From contig JBAXIG010000052.1 in NCBI GenBank assembly GCA_037138535.1, positions 1-10,626 of the forward strand: a stretch of DNA of 10,626 nt, in the 5' to 3' direction. The position numbers and the translations under genes are program-made. Shown here in pieces: positions 1 to 5,484 of the stretch (the stretch's first letter is position 1; each line of letters opens with the position of its first letter). The notes under the pieces were generated by a model that had not been told where the DNA came from, made no database searches, and saw only the letters and a list, made by a program, of their open reading frames with translations. The DNA is from GCA-2737595 sp037138535. GTDB lineage: Bacteria; Actinomycetota; Actinomycetes; Nanopelagicales; Nanopelagicaceae.

Positions 1-407
1 GAGAAGTAGGGATTCTCGGCAACGCCGAGCATGCGTGATGCTTGGTCATACCAAGGCGTAAGTTCGCGTTTCCAATCAGTGATGTGTTTCCACTGAACAT
101 CATTGAAGTAGGTATCAGGTGGTGCATAGAGAGTGTTCGCGTAGACGAGAGAACCACCACCCACCCCAGCACCTGCGAGCACCAAGACATCGGGGAGAGC
201 GTGTATGCGTTGAATACCCGTGAGCCCAAACTTCGGCGCGAAGAGGAAGCGGCGTAGTCGCCACGATGTTTTGGGAAAGTCTTCATCGCGAAAGCGGCGA
301 CCCGCTTCGAGCACACCTACTCGATAGCCCTTCTCCGTTAAACGAAGAGCAGCCACTGAACCACCGAAACCGGAACCTACGACGAGGACATCAAAGTCGC
401 GTTCCAT
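1..407 (-). CDS. choD: GMC-type FAD-dependent oxidoreductase, cholesterol oxidase (ChoD)-like, N-terminal part, runs off the left edge
   Basis: About 135 N-terminal codons are present. The protein opens MERDFDVLVVGSGFGGSVAA, a Rossmann dinucleotide-binding GxGxxGG motif for FAD, then VLEAGRRF (end of the second beta strand, with Glu for the ribose) and AGAGVGGGSLVYANTLY, the glycine-rich second FAD signature of the GMC family. Neighbouring stretches (SWRLRRFLFAP, GLTGIQRIH, HITDW, RMLGV) resemble the actinobacterial ChoD group as I remember it. Such enzymes oxidise sterols or other alcohols using FAD, but the substrate here cannot be inferred. The active-site His and the C-terminus lie outside the window. 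The start at 407 follows the stop of the 622-residue secreted protein by nine bases, with only a weak purine-rich site (GAAAG) before it, so translation is probably coupled in one operon. The symbol is by family resemblance only; 'GMC oxidoreductase' is the safe call. Confidence 0.88.
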   Translation of the reverse strand, partial: MERDFDVLVVGSGFGGSVAALRLTEKGYRVGVLEAGRRFRDEDFPKTSWRLRRFLFAPKFGLTGIQRIHALPDVLVLAGAGVGGGSLVYANTLYAPPDTYFNDVQWKHITDWKRELTPWYDQASRMLGVAENPYF

Positions 408-416
408 CTTTCAATG

Positions 417-2285
417 CTACGAGGAAATCGAAGTGGTCTCCACCTTTAGCGACTGGCTCTTTGCGGTGATCTTCCCCTTCTTATCTACCGCAACAGCTTT
501 ACCGGCGGAGTCGACCACTTTCTTGGCCTTTGGGTCGAGGAAGAGTGGCTTACCTCCGCTGCTGACTAACGCATTGGCGCTGGAATCAAAGAGGGCGCCG
601 TTGAGACCAAGGAGAACGGGCTTGTTGTTGGGCCCCAGCAGGGTGAGGGTGCCGATCTTCACTGCTCCGGCGCCCTGCGTACTGCCAATGCTGAGCGCCT
701 TGCTATCTGCACCCAGGATGGCCTTGCCGGCGGAGTCAAGTACTTGCCCGGTTTTGCTGATCTTGATCGGTGCACCTTTCTTATCGGTAATTGGTGCGCC
801 ATTGGTGAATAGCGGAATCCCCGTAGCCGCGAGCAGGAGTGGGCGACCATCGGGTGTCACGATGTTGCGCGCTTTCTCATCAACGAGAGTGCCACCAAAA
901 CCGTAGGAGAGAATTACTCCGGTGCTCTTGGCCACTACCTCACCTGATGCGTTGAGAGGCGCGGTTCCAGCAGCACCGACGGTGATCTGCTTCCCTCCTT
1001 GGAGAATCGCACCACCGAATGTAGAGAGCAGTGGTTGCGAGACCAGTGGGAAGCCATCAGCACCGAGCTTCACTTTATTATTGGCATCAACAACGGGCCT
1101 TGCGAGCACGGGTTGTCCTTTTGAGTCCACGATCGGTTTACCGTTTGGGTCAAACATAGGTGGGGCATAGAGAATCGCGCCATTGCTCGCCGTAATAGGG
1201 TTGTTGTTGCTGTTAAGTCGTGGCTTGGCAACTACACCTTTACCGTTCGCATCAAGAAGTGGCTCTTCCCCACTGGTCACCATGAGTCTGGTGTAGAGCG
1301 GGTTACCGTCAACACCGATAATCGGTTGGCCTTTGGAGTTAAGTATCGGTGAAAGCAGAATGGCGTTGCCATCGCGATCCACTTGTGCGTAACCATCGCT
1401 TGTCATCGCGGGCTTGGTACTTAGGGGTTTTCCATCCGGGCCGAGCACGAGTTTGTCATCTGCGCTGAGTACATTGAAGATGAGTACCGGCGCGGCAGCT
1501 GACTTCTTCGTCGTCTTCGTTAACAGTGGCTTACCAGATGCATCTTTCGCAAGCTCTGAGTAAATTGCTTCGCCATTCGCATCGGTGACTGGAACACCGG
1601 TGCTGGTGATAATGACGGTGCGATAAATAATTTGTCCGTCGTTATTTGTAAGCGCATTGCCATACGCATCGGTGACACTCTTAGGTGGTAACACAATGCC
1701 GTTTTTGTCGAGATACTTCTTAATACTATCGGCCACACTAATTTTTCCTTCAGTGGGAATCTTCACCACGTCGCCATCGATCTTAAGTGCGGCGTCTTTG
1801 CAACCATCTTGAAAAGCGTTGATGGCGCATGCAGCATCGCCTTTTGCCACCGTGGTTCCGGAAACCAGGCAACTTGCATCGGTCGGATTCTTGTAACAGA
1901 AGGATCCAGGAGTGCGATCGATAATGACCGCGCCTTTACACGATTCAATATTGGCCGCATCAGCGCCGGTGCATGGGTTGGCGACCACGACTGCGGCAGT
2001 TTTTGAAGCGGTGGCTTCGGTGCACATCTTGAGGGAAGGGTCAGCCGCGCATTTCACGATCAACTCGACGAACGGCATAAACGCTGCACATCCGACGGAG
2101 TTCGGGAAGTCAAAGCAGACATCCATCGCGTCGAAAACATCCCCTAGATCGGGGACGTCTGTTCCGGTGAGTGGAATGGTGACTGAAGACGTGGGACCTG
2201 CGGCCGTGGCTGGACTTATTTGGATGCTCGCGCTGCCGGCAAGCGCCAGTGCGGCGCTGATGAGGGTATGAATGAGGCGACGCAT
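417..2285 (-). CDS. Secreted repeat protein with five Cys-pair modules and about 21-residue Gly/Asp/Pro repeats
   Basis: I do not recognise a family. The 622-residue product starts with a signal peptide (MRRLIHTLISAALALAG, likely cut after ATA at residues 27-29), so it is exported. Residues 57-162 hold all ten cysteines as five pairs (57/66, 79/88, 105/116, 130/139, 153/162), mostly C-x8-C and often with NP or DP between the two Cys. From about residue 200 to 610 the chain is an imperfect array of short repeats. It is clearest at 271-418, where seven units of 20-22 residues follow the pattern G-x-P-h-h-x-x-D-G-x-P-L with a Pro near the unit end. This suggests a long beta-hairpin stalk or fibre. 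There is no C-terminal anchor, LPxTG or membrane helix. The start is set by the signal peptide; the upstream GGGGG stretch is a poor ribosome site. The downstream flavoenzyme starts nine bases after the stop, implying an operon. Function unknown; a surface or matrix role is inference. Confidence 0.85.
   Translation of the reverse strand: MRRLIHTLISAALALAGSASIQISPATAAGPTSSVTIPLTGTDVPDLGDVFDAMDVCFDFPNSVGCAAFMPFVELIVKCAADPSLKMCTEATASKTAAVVVANPCTGADAANIESCKGAVIIDRTPGSFCYKNPTDASCLVSGTTVAKGDAACAINAFQDGCKDAALKIDGDVVKIPTEGKISVADSIKKYLDKNGIVLPPKSVTDAYGNALTNNDGQIIYRTVIITSTGVPVTDANGEAIYSELAKDASGKPLLTKTTKKSAAAPVLIFNVLSADDKLVLGPDGKPLSTKPAMTSDGYAQVDRDGNAILLSPILNSKGQPIIGVDGNPLYTRLMVTSGEEPLLDANGKGVVAKPRLNSNNNPITASNGAILYAPPMFDPNGKPIVDSKGQPVLARPVVDANNKVKLGADGFPLVSQPLLSTFGGAILQGGKQITVGAAGTAPLNASGEVVAKSTGVILSYGFGGTLVDEKARNIVTPDGRPLLLAATGIPLFTNGAPITDKKGAPIKISKTGQVLDSAGKAILGADSKALSIGSTQGAGAVKIGTLTLLGPNNKPVLLGLNGALFDSSANALVSSGGKPLFLDPKAKKVVDSAGKAVAVDKKGKITAKSQSLKVETTSISS
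1032..1475 (-). repeat. Seven tandem about 21-residue protein repeats in the secreted repeat protein
   Basis: Residues 271-418 divide into seven consecutive units of 20-22 residues (start residues 271, 293, 314, 334, 356, 376, 398). Most units carry a first turn such as SKGQP, PNGKP or DANNK, a second turn such as DGKPL, DGNPL or DGFPL, and a closing Pro or Arg. More degenerate units extend on both sides (about 200-270 and 419-610). The repeats are diverged at DNA level, so this is an old protein array rather than a recent DNA expansion. Confidence 0.75.
1800..2117 (-). repeat. Five consecutive Cys-pair modules (C-x8/10-C)
   Basis: Residues 57-162 contain five modules spaced 22-26 residues apart, each with two Cys separated by eight residues (ten in the third). 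Examples are CFDFPNSVGC, CAADPSLKMC, CYKNPTDASC and CAINAFQDGC. The even number and regular pairing suggest five local disulfides formed after export. No Cys occurs anywhere else in the 622 residues. Confidence 0.75.
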
Positions 2286-2423
2286 GGATACCCCCGGGGT
2301 TAAGGCGTACGGTTTTAGCCAGGTTACTCGCTCAGGCGCTTGTCATGAAGCGCTTTCTTTGCCACGCTTGATCAGTAATCACTCAGGCTTGGAAAAAGCC
2401 TGGGATCGACCGATGGAGGAAAC
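2286..2423. promoter_or_regulatory. Divergent intergenic region with two inverted repeats
   Basis: These 138 bases separate the minus-strand secreted repeat protein from the plus-strand DUF4190 gene, so both promoters should lie here. I see no convincing -35/-10 pair. There are two hairpin-forming repeats. The first is AGGCGCTT-gtcatg-AAGCGCTT at 2334-2355 (8 bp with one G.T pair). The second is CAGGCTT-ggaaa-AAGCCTG at 2384-2402, extendable by two pairs including a wobble. The second sits about 12 bases before the Shine-Dalgarno of the DUF4190 gene. Since no gene ends here on either strand, they are more likely leader or operator elements than terminators. CTCAGGC is repeated directly at 2331 and 2382. 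Confidence 0.45.
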
Positions 2424-2666
2424 ATGACTGGAATGCCCCCCACCCCCAAGAAGACCAACGGAATGGCCATCACTGGCTTCGTAACTAGCTTCTTCTGCGG
2501 CGTATTGGGAATCGTCTTCAGTGCGATTGGAATGTCACAAACGAGCAAAGATCCAAGCCAAGGTGGACGCGGACTCGCGATCGCCGGTTTGATCATTTCC
2601 ATCGTCAGCTTGGTGATCACCTTTACGTTCTGGGGTTCATTCGCTGACGCCATGAACAATGCCTAA
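2424..2666 (+). CDS. DUF4190-type small membrane protein
   Basis: An 80-residue protein with a short Pro/Lys-rich cytoplasmic start (MPPTPKKTNG) and two hydrophobic segments at about 14-37 and 50-73, joined by a polar loop (SQTSKDPSQGGRG). The order AITGFV...GIVFSAIGM...GGRGLAIAGLIISIVS is characteristic of DUF4190, a family of small actinobacterial and Gram-positive membrane proteins of unknown function. The start is supported by GGAGGA at 2415-2420, slightly close to the ATG. The next gene begins 23 bases after the stop, so both may be co-transcribed, but a strong hairpin covers that junction (2697-2730). Confidence 0.82.
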   Translation: MTGMPPTPKKTNGMAITGFVTSFFCGVLGIVFSAIGMSQTSKDPSQGGRGLAIAGLIISIVSLVITFTFWGSFADAMNNA

Positions 2667-2689
2667 AGTTCTGGCATAAAGTTCTCAAC

Positions 2690-3136
2690 ATGAAGCAGAG
2701 GGTGGGTTCTCAGGAGAGAGCCCACCCTCTCTCATATTGGCCGAAGCTCTTTCGCGAAATCCCAGCCGCGCGATACGCGTTAGTTTTTATCGCTACCGCA
2801 ATCACGTGGGTGGGTGCGCGTCGCACAAACGGTTTCACCACTGGCCCGATCCTCTGTCCCTTTCGACGCATCACCGGACATCAATGCCCCTTCTGCGGCA
2901 CCACTCGTGCGTTCGGTGCATTAGTTCAAGGTGATGTTGCAGGGAGCATCGCATATAACCCCGGTGGAGTGCTGCTCTCGATTGTCATTCTCTTCTGGAT
3001 GATTTCGCCGGTGAAGTTTCGCGCGATACGCACTCGCATTGCACAGTTCTGGTGGAAGTCATCGGAGGCGACGCGTTGGATCTTGCTCGCAGTGATGATC
3101 AGTGTGGTCTGGGGATACGCCCTCGCCCGCTGGTAA
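2690..3136 (+). CDS. DUF2752 family membrane protein
   Basis: A 148-residue protein. Residues 56-91 carry the DUF2752 signature: CPFRRITGHQCPFCGTTRAF, then a Gly-Asp (QGDV) and an Asn-Pro (YNPG). Cysteines 56, 66 and 69 may bind a metal or form a redox site, but the family's function is not known. Hydrophobic segments lie at about 28-43, 93-106 and 130-146, giving an integral membrane protein. Starting at ATG 2690 gives no good Shine-Dalgarno site, and codons 3-14 form a 15-bp hairpin. GTG at 2702 is the only nearby in-frame alternative and sits inside the same hairpin, so the true start is uncertain. The gene converges on the anti-sigma gene with only five bases between stops. No terminator is visible there. 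Confidence 0.82.
   Translation: MKQRVGSQERAHPLSYWPKLFREIPAARYALVFIATAITWVGARRTNGFTTGPILCPFRRITGHQCPFCGTTRAFGALVQGDVAGSIAYNPGGVLLSIVILFWMISPVKFRAIRTRIAQFWWKSSEATRWILLAVMISVVWGYALARW
2697..2730 (+). terminator. Strong hairpin on the first codons of the DUF2752 gene: terminator or translation-control element
   Basis: AGAGGGTGGG at 2697-2706 pairs perfectly with CCCACCCTCT at 2721-2730. The stem continues inward (2707-2711 with 2716-2720, one G.U wobble), giving 15 pairs closed by the four-base loop AGGA. No T-run follows (next bases CTCATATTGG), but actinobacterial terminators often lack one. It lies 30 bases after the DUF4190 stop, where a terminator would be expected, yet it is inside the DUF2752 reading frame. 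It could terminate DUF4190 transcription, attenuate it, or gate translation of the second gene. Confidence 0.6.
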
Positions 3137-3141
3137 TGCGC

Positions 3142-4074
3142 TTACTTAATATTAAGAATAGCCATCTTGCCGCAGCGACTGTTAAGCAACGTGATACGGA
3201 AGCCACCCTTCTTCAAAGGTGAGAAGACGGCGGTCACATCTTTGCCTCGGTAAGTGCCGTTATCTACTGCAGCTACATACTTTGCAAGGCCGTTTGACTT
3301 GATGCACGCTACGGTTTCTGGTGAGAGATCCCCGAGACCACCGACTGCGGCTTCTGGTCCGATGTAATCCACAATATCTGCAAGTGATCCGTCGTAAGGA
3401 AGGCCCGAGAAGAGTTCCACGATGGGAACGGTCTTACCCGTCGAGCCTTTACTCAAGAGCGAACCAGTATCAGTTCCACCTTCATCTGCAAGTGATCCAT
3501 CAGTAGACGTTTTCGTAGTGGGCTTCTTTGATGGTGCGGTGGTAGGAGTCGCTGTGGCTTCGGCTGATGGATCAGCTGATGGTTCCTCGGTGGGTGTATC
3601 ACTCGCGAGCGGAACCGAGCTGGAAGAATTTGATGAAAAGAGATTGCCATTTGTGACACCAATACCAACACCTGCAACGAGTACTAACGCGGCAGCGATG
3701 GAGACTGGTGCAATCCACTTGGCACGTGGCTTGAACTCGATGATTTGCGCGCCAGAATCTTCTTTAATGAGATCAGATGGATCAAATGGGTTCGCAGCTC
3801 GCGCGGCGTCGGCGGCAGCAGCTTTGGCAGCGGCGATTGCGGCGGCGGCATGTACGGCAGCCACTTGTTGCGCCTTCTCCTGCTTAGCGACCTCAATGGC
3901 GAGCATCGCGGTGAAGCGATCGGCCACCGGACCAGGAGGGGCAGCAGTGAATTGCGCGTTGCTGAGCAAGGCATCGATAACTGCTTCGCTGGTGGCATCC
4001 AGGATCGGATCACTGCCTTGATCGCTGGCATTTATGGCATTGAAATCGATGCCGCTCTGCTCGTTCTCGTTCAT
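3142..4074 (-). CDS. Putative membrane anti-sigma factor paired with the ECF sigma factor
   Basis: 310 residues. The N-terminal about 118 residues are cytoplasmic, with an acidic start, a segment around 25-65 and an Ala-rich, probably helical stretch at 60-95. One membrane helix follows at about 120-142 (WIAPVSIAAALVLVAGVGIGV), then a Ser/Thr/Pro-rich linker at 146-215 and a small extracytoplasmic domain at 215-310 with two Cys (257, 301) that could form a disulfide. This N-in, C-out layout directly after an ECF sigma gene is that of an anti-sigma factor. However, the HxxxCxxC zinc motif of ZAS anti-sigmas is absent, as there are no Cys before the membrane helix. The start overlaps the sigma stop by one base (TAATG) and has a strong site, AAGGAGGT, at 4080-4087 inside the sigma gene, so translation is coupled. 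Role inferred from context and topology rather than a recognised domain. Confidence 0.7.
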   Translation of the reverse strand: MNENEQSGIDFNAINASDQGSDPILDATSEAVIDALLSNAQFTAAPPGPVADRFTAMLAIEVAKQEKAQQVAAVHAAAAIAAAKAAAADAARAANPFDPSDLIKEDSGAQIIEFKPRAKWIAPVSIAAALVLVAGVGIGVTNGNLFSSNSSSSVPLASDTPTEEPSADPSAEATATPTTAPSKKPTTKTSTDGSLADEGGTDTGSLLSKGSTGKTVPIVELFSGLPYDGSLADIVDYIGPEAAVGGLGDLSPETVACIKSNGLAKYVAAVDNGTYRGKDVTAVFSPLKKGGFRITLLNSRCGKMAILNIK

Positions 4075-4742
4075 TACTGACCTCCTTCCCTGTTCTCTAC
4101 TTCGAGGTTCTCAATACCTAAGACGCTGGGGGCGGCGGTTTGGTTCCCGCCGCTGGACGTCTTTTCGCCGGGGCTGCTTTGGCTGAGCCGGGGATCGAGC
4201 TCGCTCAAGATAGCGGCTAGGGCGGCTTTCCCTCGAGAGCAGCGGCTCTTGATGGTCCCGGCCGGCACCCCCAAGGTTTCCGAGGCCTCTTCGACCGAGA
4301 GCCCCTCCATGATCACGAGTACGAGCGCGGCCCGCTGATCCGGGTCGATCTCCATCAGCGCCTTCATCACGGTTTGGCGTGAGGTGATCTCTTCGCTTTG
4401 GTCTTCTACGCTGAAAGTTTCAGTGTACTGATCGACATCTACGTGCACGTCACTCTTGCGGTACTTGCGAGCCACATCCATCGCGCAGTTATGCACGATC
4501 TGATACATCCAGGTGGTGAACTTGGAATCGCCTTTGAATTGATGTGCTCGCTTGAAGAGTGCGATTGAGGCCTCTTGCATCGCTTCTTCAGCGAGCGTGG
4601 CATTTCCTAAAAACTTGAGCGAGAGCGACCAGATGAAATCTCGGCGGCGAATCAGTAGCGCCTCAAGGGCGCGTGGATGTCCACTCACATAAGCCGCGAG
4701 CAACTCTTCATCACTCGCGTGCTCAAAACTGAGCTCCAGCAC
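4074..4742 (-). CDS. sigM: ECF sigma-70 family RNA polymerase sigma factor, SigM-like
   Basis: 222 residues with GTG start. Region sigma-2 spans about 25-95: the motif AEEAMQEASIALFKRAHQF replaces the usual DxxQE...RA region, and FTTWMYQIVHNCAMDVARK matches the -10 recognition helix. Region sigma-4 spans about 122-178: ALMEIDPDQRAALVLV, then the helix-turn-helix LSVEEASETLGVPAGTIKSR and CSRGKAAL. ELLAAYVSG near the start and CSRGKA at the end resemble mycobacterial SigM. A polar tail of about 40 residues (181-222) extends beyond the normal ECF end. TGGAGG lies four bases before the GTG. It would direct polymerase to a limited promoter set, held inactive by the overlapping downstream gene. The start codon lies within the 3' arm of a 15-bp inverted repeat (4731-4745 with 4780-4794), suggesting control of its own translation. 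The SigM assignment is by resemblance. Confidence 0.9.
   Translation of the reverse strand: MLELSFEHASDEELLAAYVSGHPRALEALLIRRRDFIWSLSLKFLGNATLAEEAMQEASIALFKRAHQFKGDSKFTTWMYQIVHNCAMDVARKYRKSDVHVDVDQYTETFSVEDQSEEITSRQTVMKALMEIDPDQRAALVLVIMEGLSVEEASETLGVPAGTIKSRCSRGKAALAAILSELDPRLSQSSPGEKTSSGGNQTAAPSVLGIENLEVENREGGQ
4080..4087 (-). promoter_or_regulatory. Shine-Dalgarno site of the anti-sigma gene inside the sigma gene
   Basis: Read on the minus strand, AAGGAGGT lies five bases before the ATG at 4072-4074 and within the last codons of the sigma factor (..EGGQ). Together with the TAATG stop/start overlap, it sets the anti-sigma start and implies coupled, near-stoichiometric synthesis of the two proteins. 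Confidence 0.85.
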
Positions 4743-4799
4743 ACCGCCTCCAGAGGATTTGACTCCCCTAAGAGTACTTGGTGTGCTGGAGCTCTGTTT
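4726..4799 (-). promoter_or_regulatory. Long inverted repeat enclosing the sigma-factor ribosome site, with start codon in the stem
   Basis: GAGCTCCAGCACACC at 4731-4745 is perfectly complementary to GGTGTGCTGGAGCTC at 4780-4794. After one T/T mismatch the pairing continues for four more bases (4726-4729 with 4796-4799). The loop is 34 bases. In the sigma mRNA the 3' arm contains the GTG start and the next three codons, while the TGGAGG site is in the loop. The structure could hide the start codon until a signal melts it, or could be a two-site operator. No T-run makes it an unlikely intrinsic terminator. Confidence 0.6.
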
Positions 4800-4806
4800 G
4801 CTTCTG

Positions 4807-4823
4807 AGCCTGCCTCACAGGCT
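4807..4823 (-). terminator. Small hairpin downstream of the secreted-protein gene, possible weak terminator
   Basis: AGCCTG-cctca-CAGGCT (plus-strand reading) forms a six-pair stem with a five-base loop about 22 bases after the stop of the 166-residue gene at 4845. No T-run follows on the minus strand, so termination may be partial, allowing read-through into the sigma gene. Confidence 0.3.
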
Positions 4824-4844
4824 ATTTGTGCGGGTAGATCAGGC

Positions 4845-5345
4845 TTACATCTTCCCGTCTTCGGTGGGTACGAAGGTGACGGTGAAGGGATTGCTGACAA
4901 CTTGTCGTTGCATGCCAGACTTTAAGACCTTGAGGCGGTAGGTGACATCGTGGCCACACCATTCGGTGGAGTTACCGTAGTCGTTGTCGCAGAATGGATT
5001 GACTCGAATGAGTGCAACGCCGGCAGTATCAGTACGAGTCTGTACTTCAGTGCTCCATGAGCGATCGAATGGATCTTGTACTTCAAGCATCACACGACGA
5101 CCAGGGCCAGGCATTCCCACAGCTACTTTGAGAGCTGGAATCTGTAGCGCATCGTCGTAATCATCTTCAGAGAAGTCACGGAACTTCTTGGACATACCAT
5201 CTTCCCAACCCCAAGTAACGCTCTGTTGCTTGTTGACGGTGACGGTCGGATTATCGAGTGCTTGGGCGGGAGCTGCAGTGAGCATCCCGGCTGAAAGGAC
5301 GAGAGCTGCAAGGCTTCCGGCGAGTGTCTTCATTGAGTGCTTCAT
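4845..5345 (-). CDS. Small secreted protein of unknown function
   Basis: 166 residues, family not recognised. A clear signal peptide (MKHSMKTLAGSLAALVLSAG, likely cut after AQA at residues 27-29) leads to a mature chain of about 137 residues. The mature chain is rich in alternating hydrophobic positions (VTVNKQQSVTWGW, VMLEVQD, VTYRLKVLK, FTVTFVP), suggesting a beta-sandwich. It has an acidic patch (EDDYDD, 60-65) and two Cys (119 and 130) that could form one disulfide. There is no anchor or lipobox. The start is supported by GAGGAGA at 5350-5356, five bases before ATG. It is divergent from the giant protease-lectin gene and 102 bases upstream of the sigma gene on the same strand. The upstream GGGAACC-N19-GTC element suggests ECF control. 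It could be a partner or substrate of the divergent protein, but that is only context. Confidence 0.8.
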   Translation of the reverse strand: MKHSMKTLAGSLAALVLSAGMLTAAPAQALDNPTVTVNKQQSVTWGWEDGMSKKFRDFSEDDYDDALQIPALKVAVGMPGPGRRVMLEVQDPFDRSWSTEVQTRTDTAGVALIRVNPFCDNDYGNSTEWCGHDVTYRLKVLKSGMQRQVVSNPFTVTFVPTEDGKM

Positions 5346-5387
5346 GGTTTCTCCTCAGTTGTAGTGGACTTTGTTCGATACCCCTTT

Positions 5388-5415
5388 GACTCCCGGACCC
5401 CAGAGTTCGGTTCCC
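5388..5415 (-). promoter_or_regulatory. Putative ECF-type promoter of the 166-residue secreted protein
   Basis: On the minus strand GGGAAC (5415-5410) is followed after 19 bases by GTCAAAG (GTC at 5390-5388). ECF sigma factors commonly use a GGAAC-like -35 and a (C)GTC-like -10 about 16-19 bases later. The predicted transcript start near 5380 leaves a leader of about 35 bases with the ribosome site near its end, a normal geometry. The -10 match is weaker (GAGTC rather than CGTC) than on the other strand. Confidence 0.45.
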
Positions 5416-5447
5416 GAGATCTTTGGAATATTTCTTGTGAGAATTCG

Positions 5448-5474
5448 GGGAACCAGGAGGGCTCTATGGCCGTC
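5448..5474 (+). promoter_or_regulatory. Putative ECF-type promoter of the protease-lectin gene
   Basis: GGGAAC (5448-5453) is followed by 17 bases and then CGTC (5471-5474). This matches the GGGAAC-N16/17-CGTC pattern known for several actinobacterial ECF sigma factors, SigM among them as I recall. The predicted start near 5481 gives a leader of about 125 bases. The CGTC sits exactly in the seven-base centre of the palindrome 5464-5484. With a SigM-like gene nearby, this is the most likely target of that sigma, an inference. Confidence 0.55.
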
Positions 5475-5484
5475 TCAGCCATAG
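5464..5484. promoter_or_regulatory. Palindrome centred on the putative -10 element
   Basis: CTATGGC (5464-5470) and GCCATAG (5478-5484) are perfect complements separated by CGTCTCA. The arms flank the proposed -10 CGTC symmetrically. A dimeric repressor bound here would block the ECF promoter. Alternatively it forms a seven-pair hairpin, but it lies mostly upstream of the predicted transcript start. Confidence 0.45.

Noticed and set aside
433..906. Open frame of 157 codons on the plus strand opposite the secreted repeat protein.
   Set aside because: It mirrors the codon structure of the minus-strand gene, has no ribosome site and low-complexity Pro/Ser/Ala/Arg composition. The minus-strand gene has a signal peptide and internal repeats.
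3145..3156. Twelve-base palindrome CTTAATATTAAG at the end of the anti-sigma gene, as a bidirectional terminator.
   Set aside because: It has no loop, is AT-only except at the ends and lies within the last codons. It would not form a stable RNA hairpin.
3422..4021. 199-codon plus-strand frame opposite the anti-sigma gene.
   Set aside because: Ala/Ser/Val-rich shadow of the Ala- and Thr/Ser-rich minus-strand protein. The minus-strand frame has the membrane helix, ribosome site and coupling to the sigma gene.
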